From: Prochlorococcus sp. AG-363-N20
GTDB lineage: Bacteria > Cyanobacteriota > Cyanobacteriia > PCC-6307 > Cyanobiaceae
Length of the DNA: 64,000 nucleotides
Assembly: GCA_003280105.1 (NCBI GenBank)
Contig: QCFX01000001.1
Location: 1 to 64,000, forward strand
Reading direction: 5' to 3'
Below, piece by piece: positions 17,925 through 26,957 of the stretch. Numbering within the stretch: position 1 is the stretch's first letter; every line of letters begins with the position of its first letter. Below the pieces are notes generated by a model. The model saw only the letters and a program-made list of their open reading frames with translations, made no database searches and was not told the origin of the DNA. The translations under genes were made by a program, and so were the position numbers.

Positions 17925-18124
17925 TGATCCCCATCACCCGGCCGAGCAAAGGATAGGGGCCGTCAAGTGCAAATAGGGAAGTCGTAACACTATATATGGA
18001 TTTTTTATTGACTTATCTCTAAGTGCATACACCATTAGTAGTAGGGCTTGCTTTTCTCGACAATCCCATCTAAAAAAAAGGACCCCATCACTCGGCCCTG
18101 CGAAGCTTTCGCAGGGTTTTTTTG
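17925..18124 (+). ncRNA. Candidate non-coding RNA locus, copy A
   Basis: Two copies of a CCCCATCAC motif (17929-17943 and 18083-18098) lie 154 bp apart. A conserved TAGGGCTTG block sits between them (18042-18050). A terminator follows, with stem CCCTGCGAA/TTCGCAGGG (18096-18104 / 18108-18116) and seven T. The same blocks in the same order and spacing recur at 46843-47043. A frame on the plus strand crosses the left part but shows no protein character. One RNA of about 200 nt or two short RNAs are both possible. Confidence 0.6.
18096..18123 (+). terminator. Rho-independent terminator of RNA copy A
   Basis: A GC-rich 9-bp stem with a 3-nt loop followed by a T-run. It lies inside the conserved RNA locus, immediately after the second CCCCATCAC motif. 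Confidence 0.88.
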
Positions 18125-18207
18125 TGGGAATTCATCGCCCTAGACATTACCCCTCTCACAAGGCGCCTTTTTTTGTTACATTCCTTTTCGCTAAGTTGCA
18201 TTAGTTC

Positions 18208-19209
18208 ATGATCAAGGGTTCTGAGAGGCCGGTTATTTCTGTGACCATGGCAACTGGACGGCAAGGAAGAGCAGTAATCAGACATCTCATTAGAAAGGGT
18301 GGGTTCCAAATTCGTGCCATCACAAGAAATCCTTCTAGTCCTAATGCAAGAAAATTAGCCGAATATCCAAACGTAGAAATTTTTAAAGGTGACCTGTTGG
18401 ATCAATCGAGTCTTTTAAGGGCATTTTCTGAAAGTGATGGAGTGTTTGGAAATACCACTCCAACAAAAGATTGGAAATTGTTCAAAGGGAGCATGTCCAG
18501 AGAATATGAACTCGAGCAAGGAAGAAACCTAATTGAGGCAGTTAAAACAATTAGAAGCCAAGGAAGGCTGAAGCATTTCATCTTTAGCTCTATTTGCAAG
18601 GCAAAAGAGCCAGGTAAAAACCATAGAGCTCCAGGACATTTCCAAAACAAATGGAATATTGAAGAACTTATTTATGCTGCTGGGCTAATGGAGATTACTA
18701 CGATTCTTCGACCTTCAAGTTATTTCGAGAACTTTGAAAGTGATTTACCTGGAATTAATCTTTCATATAAAACTTTCCCTGGCCTAATTGAGCCAAATAA
18801 ACCATGGCAAACAATTGCTGTAGACGACGTAGGGCTTTGGGCAATGGCTGTATTTAATAATCCCAATAAATTCATCGGGAAAGGAATTAATCTTGCAGGC
18901 GAAGAAATGACAGGTAATCAAATGGCTCATCTCTTAACTAAATTAAAAAGGTTCGAAGATAAGCCAGTGCAATATTTCAAAATCCCCAGATCACTTTTAA
19001 AAGTTCTCGAACATGATCTTGCTACTATGGCTGAGTGGATAGAAAGGGGAGGGTACGGGGCAAATATCGATGAACTAAAAACATTAGGAAATGAATTAGG
19101 GATTCAAATGACTTCTTTAAGCAGTTGGCTTAGCTATAAACTGGCTGTGCAAAAAAGTGATTTTAAATCAAAGAAAATAATTTTTCAAAGTCAAGTTTAT
19201 GGTCAATAA
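18208..19209 (+). CDS. NmrA-like NAD(P)-binding protein
   Basis: The 333-residue protein is an atypical short-chain dehydrogenase of the NmrA/HSCARG type. It has a modified dinucleotide motif ATGRQGRAVIRHL near the N-terminus, RAITRNPSS for NADP phosphate binding, a Rossmann core with GDLLD, then DGVFGNTTP and HFIFSSIC where SDRs keep the active-site Ser region. NmrA proteins often sense redox state of NAD(P) rather than catalyse. The substrate cannot be told. It starts about 85 bp after the RNA copy A terminator and stands alone. Confidence 0.88.
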   Translation: MIKGSERPVISVTMATGRQGRAVIRHLIRKGGFQIRAITRNPSSPNARKLAEYPNVEIFKGDLLDQSSLLRAFSESDGVFGNTTPTKDWKLFKGSMSREYELEQGRNLIEAVKTIRSQGRLKHFIFSSICKAKEPGKNHRAPGHFQNKWNIEELIYAAGLMEITTILRPSSYFENFESDLPGINLSYKTFPGLIEPNKPWQTIAVDDVGLWAMAVFNNPNKFIGKGINLAGEEMTGNQMAHLLTKLKRFEDKPVQYFKIPRSLLKVLEHDLATMAEWIERGGYGANIDELKTLGNELGIQMTSLSSWLSYKLAVQKSDFKSKKIIFQSQVYGQ

Positions 19210-19237
19210 CAATGTTTTCATGAACTAGGATATGTTT

Positions 19238-19486
19238 CTATTGCCTGGACTTGCAATACAGGCTCAATGCAGTAAGCAGCTCTATTTCGTAGCTAGTATC
19301 AAATACTTCTGTTTCTTCCTGCTGAAGTATTTCCTTAATATCACCTTTATATCTTAAATAAAAGTCCCTATTGGAAATGCCAAATATTTCTTCTTCTAAG
19401 TCATCTAGAAACTGCTCAACATCTTCCTGATTAGGAAGCTTAGTGTCAAGAAATTTAGTCATTGAATTAGGAGTGATATTTGTCAT
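19238..19486 (-). CDS. Hypothetical protein
   Basis: The 82-residue acidic protein starts at ATG 19486, four bases after the upstream stop codon. A longer TTG version (19513) would overlap the upstream gene. It contains QEDVEQFLDDLEEEIFGISN and RYKGDIKEILQQEE helices. The tight spacing suggests an operon with the 173-residue gene. Function unknown. Confidence 0.6.
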   Translation of the reverse strand: MTNITPNSMTKFLDTKLPNQEDVEQFLDDLEEEIFGISNRDFYLRYKGDIKEILQQEETEVFDTSYEIELLTALSLYCKSRQ

Positions 19487-19490
19487 ATCC

Positions 19491-20012
19491 TTATTGGTAA
19501 TATGAGATCTCAAAATTTGATTGGCTTTGTTCTTTATTTATCCATGCAACACGATGATCATCATATGAAGCTTCTCTCGCTAGAAGAATAAATGGTATTG
19601 ATAATTTACCAACTTCAAATGAATTTCTATATTTACTCAAAGTATCAATATAGGTTTTATAGGTCCATCCACGATTTCCAAGGTCTTGACAATTCCAGTA
19701 ATTCCTAATTGCTCTATAAAAGTCCTCCATCCCAAATTCATGCCAGCTTTGCTGAAGTGCTAATAAGGGTTCTATGCCAGAAGAAAGTAGTCGGTGGTAG
19801 TGAATCAGCTCAGGAGCTTCTGCAGATTTGTCTGGTGGTAGGTAGGCGTTCAATTCAGAGAGTCTGAGGCGAACGAGCCTTAACCAGCTTCGGTCAAAAA
19901 GAAAGATAGGGCTTTCTAAGCTCCAGGAAATACCCCCTAAATCATTAAATGCGGTATGTATATCAAAAACGTGCTTTTTAGTAAGGGTAAGGCCGCTCAC
20001 CTTTTCTCGCAC
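19491..20012 (-). CDS. Hypothetical protein
   Basis: The 173-residue soluble protein starts at a GTG. Features include SWSLESPIFLFDRSWLRLVR, PELIHYHRLLSSGIEPLLAL and NRGWTYKTYIDTLSKYRN. It is helical and Trp/Tyr-rich. No family recognised. The downstream 82-residue gene overlaps or abuts it. Confidence 0.65.
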   Translation of the reverse strand: MREKVSGLTLTKKHVFDIHTAFNDLGGISWSLESPIFLFDRSWLRLVRLRLSELNAYLPPDKSAEAPELIHYHRLLSSGIEPLLALQQSWHEFGMEDFYRAIRNYWNCQDLGNRGWTYKTYIDTLSKYRNSFEVGKLSIPFILLAREASYDDHRVAWINKEQSQSNFEISYYQ

Positions 20013-20284
20013 GAGTTTGGCTAAATCTTTTTAGAAGTATAAAACCTGAATTGCAAAAAAGCTATTTAATCAAAGTAGTAAAGAAATTGAGAGCACATAT
20101 ATAAAATGAGAAACAGGAATTGATTGTAAGTTGAGATCAAAGTTATAGTAGCAAATAACAAATAAAATTTAGTTTTTTGAATATTGCCTAATTACATATA
20201 TTCAATGAGTCAAGGAAGCTGCTTCGTTGCGCATGTTCCAGATAAGATATATTAGTATAAATGAATCTATTAGGGTATTAGACT

Positions 20285-20686
20285 ATGGAGAGCAATGAGG
20301 TAAAAACATTAAAAGACTTGAATTCTCTGCGCTCTGCTCCCCTATTAACAGGTCTACAATCAATTGAATTACATAAAGAGCTTCGAATATACACTGAGAA
20401 TTCGGATTGGTTTACTATAGGAATAATGGCAAATTCTAGTTCTGAAGCAATTCTAAATTTAAAAGAGATAGAAAAGTATTATCAATTAGATGAGCTTAAA
20501 ATAGTGAGTGATAATGATAAATCTGGGCCTGTATTTCTCAAAGGGAATCAAAACTCAGGAATGGCTTACATCAGACAAGAGTTCGGATTAGGGGAAGGGA
20601 TCCTAATAAGTTGTCATTACAACAATGACCTATCTCTAACAAATACATTTGGCCCATTTCCTTTAAATTTTTTTAGAACTGATTAA
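20285..20686 (+). CDS. DUF1824 family protein
   Basis: The 133-residue protein matches DUF1824 throughout: LRSAPLLTG, SDWFTIGIMANSSSEA, a PVFLKGNQ segment, IRQEFGLGEGILISC and a C-terminal GPFPLNFF. DUF1824 proteins are restricted to cyanobacteria and plastid-bearing organisms and have no assigned activity. It is transcribed alone, convergent with the EamA transporter gene. Confidence 0.9.
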   Translation: MESNEVKTLKDLNSLRSAPLLTGLQSIELHKELRIYTENSDWFTIGIMANSSSEAILNLKEIEKYYQLDELKIVSDNDKSGPVFLKGNQNSGMAYIRQEFGLGEGILISCHYNNDLSLTNTFGPFPLNFFRTD

Positions 20687-20734
20687 AATTGATCATGATT
20701 ATGAAAGCCTTTGCTCAATCTTACATTTAGACTC

Positions 20735-21604
20735 TTATAAGAATGCGACAACTACTCCAGAGAAAGCCATTAGGGTTAACAATATTATGACTGAATTCAC
20801 CCGTTCACCTTCTGCGTGAGTAAAGAAAAGTGCAAATAATGGAGAGGAGCTTAACAAGATCCAACCGAGACCTAATGGCAATACCTTAAAAATATATTGC
20901 TGGGTCAAAATCCCAAGGTTAGTCCCTAAAATTGCTGGAATAACTAATTTAAACCTATGTTTATTAGACAGAGAAAATACTTTCTCAAGAGTATGCTTTT
21001 CTGTGATAAAAAACAGAAAAAAGCAAGCTGATATTAAGCGAACCTCTGTTGTTTGGAAGGGGGTAAGGTCAGAGTTTATTAGTACAATGCGAGATAAAGT
21101 TGCTCCAATAACAGCACATACAATTGACATAAAAGCATAGATGTAGCCTGATAAAGTTGTATCATTTAATATAATTTTTTCAGCCCTTATATCTGGTTTC
21201 AAGTGAGCAATAGAGAACAATGATAAAGCTACTATTGAACCTCCTATCCATAACTTTGCTGGAATAGTTTCGCCGATAAAAATGGATCCAAATATTGTAG
21301 CCAAAACCGGTGAAAAAGCTTCGACACTAAGCGTGTTACGGGTGCCAATCCTTTTTAGTGAGTTCAAATAAAAACAATCTCCAAGAGTTATGCCAATAAG
21401 TCCACTAAGGGTCAATATAAGAATTTGATTTAAATTTTCGGCAAAATTTATCGCGAATAAAAATGGGATAAAAGCGAGTGAAGCGATAAAAGTCTTTATT
21501 AAGTTTATTTGCTTAACCGTAAAATATTTAGCCTGTTTTCTCCATAAAAAGCACGCTATTGTCCAAGAGAAAGCTGCGCTAAGTCCCAAGAATATATTCA
21601 GCAT
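20735..21604 (-). CDS. EamA (DMT) family transporter
   Basis: The 289-residue membrane protein has ten hydrophobic segments in two repeats, the drug/metabolite transporter pattern. Recognisable parts include the LIGITLGDCFYLNSLKRIG loop after helix 3, SVEAFSPVLATIFGSIFIGE between helices 4 and 5, and the matching second-half segment GLGWILLSSSPLFALFF. Family members export amino acids, sugars or other metabolites; the substrate cannot be predicted from the sequence. Confidence 0.92.
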   Translation of the reverse strand: MLNIFLGLSAAFSWTIACFLWRKQAKYFTVKQINLIKTFIASLAFIPFLFAINFAENLNQILILTLSGLIGITLGDCFYLNSLKRIGTRNTLSVEAFSPVLATIFGSIFIGETIPAKLWIGGSIVALSLFSIAHLKPDIRAEKIILNDTTLSGYIYAFMSIVCAVIGATLSRIVLINSDLTPFQTTEVRLISACFFLFFITEKHTLEKVFSLSNKHRFKLVIPAILGTNLGILTQQYIFKVLPLGLGWILLSSSPLFALFFTHAEGERVNSVIILLTLMAFSGVVVAFL

Positions 21605-21742
21605 TCAAAGATCATTCTCAAAACTATAAAATTTGATTGAAGGTAGATTCCAAACAAAAAGATCTGACAAAGGTTAACTATATAGCACATGAGAAAAGAT
21701 TACTGGTTTTATGCAAATAAATTTCTAATTTAGAAGATTAAT

Positions 21743-21844
21743 CTATTTATGATCTTCTTCTGCATAAAAGAGTTCCCAAGCAAGTACAAAGAGAAAGGAA
21801 ACAAGCAATACAGCTAATAGAGCATCACCAAACCAATGAGTCAA
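21743..21844 (-). CDS. 33-residue single-span membrane peptide
   Basis: A TTG-started frame encodes MTHWFGDALLAVLLVSFLFV followed by LAWELFYAEEDHK: one membrane helix with a charged tail. No strong ribosome-binding site is visible, so expression is uncertain. Confidence 0.4.
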   Translation of the reverse strand: MTHWFGDALLAVLLVSFLFVLAWELFYAEEDHK

Positions 21845-21910
21845 AATATTCAGGCAATATACTTGATAATAATGGGTTTTATGTTGTTTGAAAGGTTTTA
21901 TTGAAATCCA

Positions 21911-22126
21911 CTAATCTTTTTGTTGATGCTTTATCAGATAAAGAGTTTCCAAATCTTGTGTTGATTCAGAAATTTTACGCCTCAAAAATGTCAACGACCT
22001 CTCATCCATAGAAGACTCGGAAATAATCTCTTTTGACTGATTTATAGCAAACTCTAAGTTTTGAATTTTTGTATTTAGTATTTTCTTATCTTTCTTACAT
22101 TGCTCTATGGTTAATTTGTCAATCAT
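21911..22126 (-). CDS. Coiled-coil hypothetical protein
   Basis: The 71-residue protein is charged and helical, with a heptad-like pattern (LTIEQCKKDKKILNTKIQNL then RRKISESTQDLETLYLI). It resembles short coiled-coil adaptors. Function unknown. Confidence 0.6.
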   Translation of the reverse strand: MIDKLTIEQCKKDKKILNTKIQNLEFAINQSKEIISESSMDERSLTFLRRKISESTQDLETLYLIKHQQKD

Positions 22127-22179
22127 GCTGAATAGTCTTTTCTAAGGAAAGAATACTTTCTATCATGAAAATTATGTAA

Positions 22180-22380
22180 TCAGTCATTAAATACTGGTGC
22201 TGGTTTTTTCTTTACATTTTTAACTACATCTGATAGAGCATCAACCTGGGCTAAAAGGGCCCTAATCTCTCCTGGTTCTGGCAATATTTTTTCTTCCTTT
22301 AAAAACATACTTATATCCCTTAGCTCTACGCGCAAATGAGTAAGAATAGTGTGCGCCTCTTCCCTTCTTGACTTGCTCAT
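22180..22380 (-). CDS. Hypothetical helical protein
   Basis: The ATG at 22380 shares one base with the stop codon of the upstream gene (TGATG). The 66-residue product contains REEAHTILTHLRVELRDISM and LPEPGEIRALLAQVDALSD, a two-helix layout. Translational coupling with the 147-residue gene supports it being real. Function unknown. Confidence 0.7.
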   Translation of the reverse strand: MSKSRREEAHTILTHLRVELRDISMFLKEEKILPEPGEIRALLAQVDALSDVVKNVKKKPAPVFND

Positions 22381-22823
22381 CAAAGGTTTTCAATAAATTT
22401 CTTACCATCTTGCAGCATATAGACCTTTTGTACAATCCTTCCATCTCTAACTATGATGGTTACAACATAAGAGTCACCATCTAAAGCTTTAGATTTGTCG
22501 GGGATAGGATTTTTCTGAGAGTTTATTGAAGACCTATTGCTACTGCTAGACAGATCTAAGTATTCTGTGTGATCAGAATTCACCTGATTGGGTTGGTCAT
22601 GATTATAAATAGAAGCTTCCTGTTCATCTTCTAAGGTTCGAGAGTGTTCCAGGTCACATTCCTCTAAAGAAACTTCATTGCTATCAATAAAGCAATGTAA
22701 ATCACTTGTATTGGCAAGAGATTGTTGCCTTGTCTTTCTAAAGAAGTTAGTTTTCTGAGTGATTCTTGTGAATAGTCCCAGAAACATTAGTTTGATCTTG
22801 CCTAAAGATGCTCTTACGCTCAC
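22380..22823 (-). CDS. Hypothetical protein with ordered C-terminus
   Basis: The 147-residue protein starts at GTG with a basic, hydrophobic N-terminus (MSVRASLGKIKLMFLGLFTR), followed by a long disordered Ser/Asn/Glu-rich middle. It ends in a compact segment with DSYVVTIIVRDGRIVQKVYM. The tail resembles the C-terminal end of the 27341-27781 protein (VETLIISGGEIIERIF). Its stop overlaps the start of the next gene. Confidence 0.65.
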   Translation of the reverse strand: MSVRASLGKIKLMFLGLFTRITQKTNFFRKTRQQSLANTSDLHCFIDSNEVSLEECDLEHSRTLEDEQEASIYNHDQPNQVNSDHTEYLDLSSSSNRSSINSQKNPIPDKSKALDGDSYVVTIIVRDGRIVQKVYMLQDGKKFIENL

Positions 22824-23059
22824 AAGACAAATTCAGCTGCCTATAATATATATTGAATCCTAGCTTAAGCTATTTATTTTAATAGAAGGAAAGCCTTTAT
22901 TAGACGTATTTTAGAAATGATAGATCTAATGAGATGTATTTACATACAATATTATCTTAAAGGTAGGCAGGTATTGTTTCCCGCTAAAGTTTAATAGGAA
23001 AGTAAATTAATTTTTATACTTTTCAATAATTAAAACTTAGGGATAACTGATAGTTGCTA

Positions 23060-23545
23060 TCAATTTAAAGGACTTACCCCTTGAAGTGGGCTAACAAACA
23101 ACCAATCTATTACTATTCCAGTGATAGCAAAAGGGAGAACCCATATTGACAAGAATCTAGGGCCGAAAAACCTTATCCCACCTCTACCCTCAAACGCTAC
23201 CTTAGTAGAAGTATATATAGTTGAGATCTTTGTTATGGTATAGACTGAACCGTCAAAAGGCTTAACAGGGTTCGATTCTTTAATCAGTATCCGAAGTTTA
23301 TTTATTATAAAAATAGCTATTACCCATAAGGCCATAAACATTGGACCTAGCCAATTCCTAGGATGTGGAAAGGCGTATTGCTCTTCTTTTTGCTTAATAG
23401 TAAAAGCATCTTCAATTATTGAGAAAATATTTTCGAGATCATTTGACTTTGTATCGTGATTAGTATGGACTTTAGGAACAGTTTCTTGGGCTTCGGAATC
23501 TAAAGAGTCGAATAAATCTTTTGTCTCCTGCGTTTGGTCTTCCAT
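23060..23545 (-). CDS. Hypothetical membrane protein
   Basis: The 161-residue protein has an acidic N-terminal domain, then two membrane helices (around GPMFMALWVIAIFIINKL and FLSIWVLPFAITGIVIDWLF) separated by a loop with a GRGGIRFFGPRF motif. Function unknown. Confidence 0.65.
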   Translation of the reverse strand: MEDQTQETKDLFDSLDSEAQETVPKVHTNHDTKSNDLENIFSIIEDAFTIKQKEEQYAFPHPRNWLGPMFMALWVIAIFIINKLRILIKESNPVKPFDGSVYTITKISTIYTSTKVAFEGRGGIRFFGPRFLSIWVLPFAITGIVIDWLFVSPLQGVSPLN

Positions 23546-23749
23546 AGCTCTAATGAGGTATTTTGGTTATCTATAATTATAAAAAAGACTCCCAACTGGA
23601 GAATATATTTATACCCTTTGTAGGTATAAATTATTTCATTCTGATGCCAATACAGGCAGTTCTTCTTTGCTCATCTGCTACAACCACTTATAAGGTTTGG
23701 CATTAGTGTTCTAAAGTGCTAGTCCTACAGGGAAAATGCACACATGGGG

Positions 23750-23787
23750 CAAATGCCCTTCGGGACCGGAAGTCTGGAGGGCATTTG
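23750..23787 (+). ncRNA. Stable hairpin, candidate small RNA or terminator
   Basis: Arms CAAATGCCCT (23750-23759) and AGGGCATTTG (23778-23787) pair perfectly, with an inner CTTC/GAAG helix. It is followed by TATGATTTTT. No neighbouring plus-strand gene ends here, so it is either the 3' hairpin of a small RNA reading rightwards or an isolated structure. Confidence 0.4.
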
Positions 23788-23805
23788 TATGATTTTTAAA
23801 GAAAT

Positions 23806-24036
23806 TTAGAAACATAGTACATAACCTAAGAGAAATCCTTTAGAGAGGCCATTAATAATAAATTTATCTCTTTGATTAAATAGATTAATTTGTTTTGATG
23901 CTGAAGGCTTTGCTGCAGAAGTCATCTCATTCAAGGTCTGCAAGGCAGACCTTGAAGATGCTGAAAGAGTTTCCCGATGTGGTGCTCTTAGCAAAAACCC
24001 TTCAAGCCTTTCAATCAATTTATTCAAAATCCACAA
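23806..24036 (-). CDS. Hypothetical protein
   Basis: The 76-residue minus-strand frame starts at TTG and reads MWILNKLIERLEGFLLRAPH with a helical continuation. A competing plus-strand frame overlaps it; the minus frame has the more protein-like composition. No ribosome-binding site is obvious. Confidence 0.4.
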   Translation of the reverse strand: MWILNKLIERLEGFLLRAPHRETLSASSRSALQTLNEMTSAAKPSASKQINLFNQRDKFIINGLSKGFLLGYVLCF

Positions 24037-24263
24037 AAGATCTACTTAGAGCCTACTTTATATATAATAGGATTTCTATTGGGAGATTATCCCTAGATTA
24101 AATTTCAAAAGATTCTTGATAATTGGGCAGTTGAAGGGTTGCCATCTAAATTACATAGCCTTCTTAAACTTGGATCGATTTGTGTCTTGTTAACTATAAG
24201 ATTACTCTTGACTATGCAGTAAAAACTAGATTTAACTTAAGTGATTAATTTGAGGCAATTCAA

Positions 24264-24437
24264 TCAATTGATTGTCTCAAAAAAGCCATTATTATAAAGT
24301 AAAAATATCACTAAAATAATAGGGCCCAAACCAAAAAGTAACAATGAAAATTTTTGTCCAATAGAATTATCTTCTTGGATTTTCTTGGTAGTTTGTTTTT
24401 TTCTGTACCTTTTAGAGGCTCGTGCCTTTTTCTGCAT
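24264..24437 (-). CDS. 57-residue membrane protein
   Basis: The protein begins with a very basic stretch (MQKKARASKRYRKKQTTKKI) followed by one hydrophobic helix (FSLLLFGLGPIILVIFLLY) and a short tail. The basic N-terminus would stay in the cytoplasm. Function unknown. Confidence 0.65.
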   Translation of the reverse strand: MQKKARASKRYRKKQTTKKIQEDNSIGQKFSLLLFGLGPIILVIFLLYNNGFFETIN

Positions 24438-24537
24438 GTGTAAGTCAATTCTGATTAGAAGGTTAAATGATATGAAAGAGATAGAGTATAATTTGTATTT
24501 TTACGCAGAATTTAAAAGTCGCTCATAATCTTATTAA

Positions 24538-24921
24538 GTGGTGAAAAAACCAGGTGAATCACATCTAAACGTACTAGGTGAAAGCCTTCAAATTTGCAGT
24601 TGCAAGCCTTTGACCGGTTGGTATAGAGATGGTTATTGCAAGACAGATTCGAGTGATATAGGTCAACATACAGTCTGTTGTGTTGTTACTGAATCTTTTC
24701 TTAGGTATAGCAAAGCACAGGGAAACGATCTGATTACGCCAATGAAAGAATTCGGGTTTCCAGGCCTTCAGCCTGGAGATCATTGGTGCTTATGTGCTCT
24801 GAGATGGAAGCAGGCTTATGAAGATGGCATGGCTCCATTGGTAGTGCTAGAAGCAACATCTATTAATGCTTTAGGAATTATTGGGCTTGAGCTTTTAATG
24901 CAAAAGGCATATAAAAATTAG
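24538..24921 (+). CDS. DUF2237 family protein
   Basis: The 127-residue protein matches DUF2237 over its length: NVLGESLQICSC, TGWYRDGYCKTDSSDIGQHT, FLRYSKAQGNDLITPMKEFG, GLQPGDHWCLCALRW and APLVVLEATS. Several Cys are conserved (CSCKP, GYCK, CCVV, WCLC), which suggests metal or disulfide chemistry. The reaction is unknown. A GTG start is used. Confidence 0.92.
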   Translation: MVKKPGESHLNVLGESLQICSCKPLTGWYRDGYCKTDSSDIGQHTVCCVVTESFLRYSKAQGNDLITPMKEFGFPGLQPGDHWCLCALRWKQAYEDGMAPLVVLEATSINALGIIGLELLMQKAYKN

Positions 24922-25102
24922 GCCTTGTCAGTATTTGCAAGATAGTTTGGCTTTATGAAAACAACAATGGGGCCTGAAGATGGTAAGAAAAGTTGGAAGT
25001 TAAGTAGTTGGCAAAGATCAAAAAGAAGCAATTATTTCTGCTATTATGATTTTACAGTTTAATCAACTCTACATTAAACTCTTAATCACTAAGTCTAAAT
25101 AG

Positions 25103-25483
25103 ATGTCGGAAAAACTAATTTTTATTTATGATGGGGATTGTCCATTCTGCAATAAATTCGCTGAACTGCTTGAATTAAAGAGTGGTCTGCCTAATATTGA
25201 ACTAAAAGATGCTCGATCAAACCCCACAGAGCTTCCTTTTAACTATGACATGGATGTAAAAGGCGCAATTTTGATAAAAGGGAATCAAGTCCTTTATGGA
25301 GCGAATGCAATTAATATGATTTGCGCCAAAATTAAAAACCCTTCTGATGCTTTGCTGAGATTACTTTCTATTACCTTTAATTCTAATAAAAGAGCAAATC
25401 TTTTATTTCCTTTTCTTTTAATTGCAAGAAGGATGACACTTTTTCTGAAAGGTGTTCCTAGAAAGATTTCTTTTGAAGGATAG
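25103..25483 (+). CDS. DCC-family thiol-disulfide oxidoreductase (DUF393)
   Basis: The 126-residue protein begins with the diagnostic YDGDCPFCNKF motif (residues 9-19; two Cys in CPFC form the redox centre). A central KGAILIKGNQVLYGANAI segment and a basic C-terminal helix follow, typical of the DCC family. These proteins have a thioredoxin-like fold. The partner is not known. It stands between two unrelated hypothetical genes. Confidence 0.9.
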   Translation: MSEKLIFIYDGDCPFCNKFAELLELKSGLPNIELKDARSNPTELPFNYDMDVKGAILIKGNQVLYGANAINMICAKIKNPSDALLRLLSITFNSNKRANLLFPFLLIARRMTLFLKGVPRKISFEG

Positions 25484-25566
25484 TAAATTAAATCATCAAA
25501 ATAGAATGAGACGTAATATATCTAATTTAGAGCTTATTTAATATTTTTTATCTTACGGGCAATCGA

Positions 25567-26085
25567 TTAAAAGGGGAATTCTTTCTCCACTTTCAATTTA
25601 GGAATCTCTGTATCTAAAATCTTACCATCTTTATGAATCTGATATTCTTCTCCAAGAATTAAGTTATTCTTATTTGTATCTATTCTACAAATTCTTCTAG
25701 AGTAATCAATCCATTTATCTTCTCCAGCAGTTCTAATGACAATTTCTTGATTATTTCGAATTTTCTTTGAATTAGAAGAAAATAAAGGCATGAATACTGT
25801 CAATTCATCTTTATTCTCAGAATTCGTAAGGTCTTCTTTTTTCTGGTTATTATTACCTCTCAGCTTAATCGGAAATTCTTGAGACTCCGACTGATCAGAT
25901 GAGGTAATAGAGAAATCTTTAATGCTCATCTTCCAATTACCTCCCTTCTTTTTCCATGCATCACAAGCCAATTCGGCTTGCTTAAGAGAAGAATAATTTT
26001 TTGGGACTGTATTTGGACTAGAACAACTGCTCAAGAAAGCAATGCTCGATGATACCGCCATCAAAGGGGAAAAAGCTCTCTTCAT
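25567..26085 (-). CDS. Lipoprotein, unknown function
   Basis: The 172-residue protein has a lipoprotein signal (MKRAFSPLMAVSSSIAFLSS, lipid-attached Cys in LSSC). A mature region follows with AELACDAWKKKGGNW, a Ser/Asn-rich linker and a C-terminal YSRRICRIDTNKNNLILGEEY. The AELACDAWKKKG opening resembles small cyanobacterial lipoproteins. Function unknown. Confidence 0.75.
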   Translation of the reverse strand: MKRAFSPLMAVSSSIAFLSSCSSPNTVPKNYSSLKQAELACDAWKKKGGNWKMSIKDFSITSSDQSESQEFPIKLRGNNNQKKEDLTNSENKDELTVFMPLFSSNSKKIRNNQEIVIRTAGEDKWIDYSRRICRIDTNKNNLILGEEYQIHKDGKILDTEIPKLKVEKEFPF

Positions 26086-26312
26086 TTAAAATTTTCAACT
26101 CAATATATTCTGTCACTAAAATGGTGGTCTTACATTTTTTTCTTAATCAAATCAAATTCAAAAACATCTTTAATGAATAATATTATTAGATTTTAAATGA
26201 GTATAGTTAGTATTTTATGAATTTATTCTTGGTAGAGGTTTTGAATAAAATATAGATAAAGAGTTCAAAATATTAATAAGTTCAACATCTAGTTAGGAAA
26301 GAGTCTTTAATC

Positions 26313-26627
26313 CTATTCTGCATTCTCAAATTGCTTAGCTAAGCGGAATGCTTTACGCACAACAAGAACTACGCCATAGATCCCTGCAACAGTAGGAAGT
26401 ATTATCCAGGCATTTGGACTGTAATCAGCATAATTTTTAACCCCATCAATATATTCATAGCCTGAACACTTCAAATAGCCAAAGCTCATAATCACAGCTC
26501 CCCAACCAATTAAAGAAAAAATGCCACCTTTATTGTCCCCTTCATAAAAGCGGTCTAGACCTACACCCCAACCAAGGGTGAGGAAAACAAGTCTGAGGAA
26601 AGCATTCTTCTCGTTTTTACGGAGCAT
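26313..26627 (-). CDS. TM2-domain membrane protein
   Basis: The 104-residue protein has the TM2 pattern: GWGVGLDRFYEGDNKGGIFS between two hydrophobic helices, with a Gly-rich turn and the conserved Asp-Arg-Phe-Tyr. TM2 proteins in bacteria are small membrane proteins of unclear role. A third hydrophobic segment follows (WIILPTVAGIYGVVLVV). Confidence 0.85.
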   Translation of the reverse strand: MLRKNEKNAFLRLVFLTLGWGVGLDRFYEGDNKGGIFSLIGWGAVIMSFGYLKCSGYEYIDGVKNYADYSPNAWIILPTVAGIYGVVLVVRKAFRLAKQFENAE

Positions 26628-26957
26628 TTCTTAGAGTCTGAAAGGTTAGTGAGATTAATCTTAAGAGCCTTTCAGTGATTTTGTGAGGTTAATTCAAGAA
26701 AAATCTTTGAAAGCTTATTTTAAAACCTAATTAGCTTGATCCAATGGCAAGCAGGCTTAAACCTTTCATATGATCTAATTAACACATTAGAAGCTAACTC
26801 TCAAGCCTTGTACAAGATTTTATTAGCTTATTCCTTGAATAAGCACTAAAGTAATAACGTTCAAATGCTTTGCCAGATCTGATATACAGTAAATCTCTCT
26901 ATAGATAATTGATCTTCATCTAATAAAGTGAAAATATATACAAGATTAGGATTCGAA
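26628..26957. other. Intergenic region, no gene seen
   Basis: AT-rich spacer with no supported ORF, terminator or repeat. Confidence 0.4.

Noticed and set aside
17791-17976. Plus-strand frame of 61 codons crossing the RNA-like locus
   Set aside because: It covers only the first conserved RNA block and has a non-protein composition there; conservation of the block fits RNA better.
23895-24101. Plus-strand frame of 68 codons
   Set aside because: It overlaps the minus-strand 76-residue frame; neither is strong, and the minus one has a more typical start region.
24955-25062. Plus-strand 35-codon frame after the DUF2237 gene
   Set aside because: No ribosome-binding site and a composition rich in Lys, Ser and Tyr without helix pattern.
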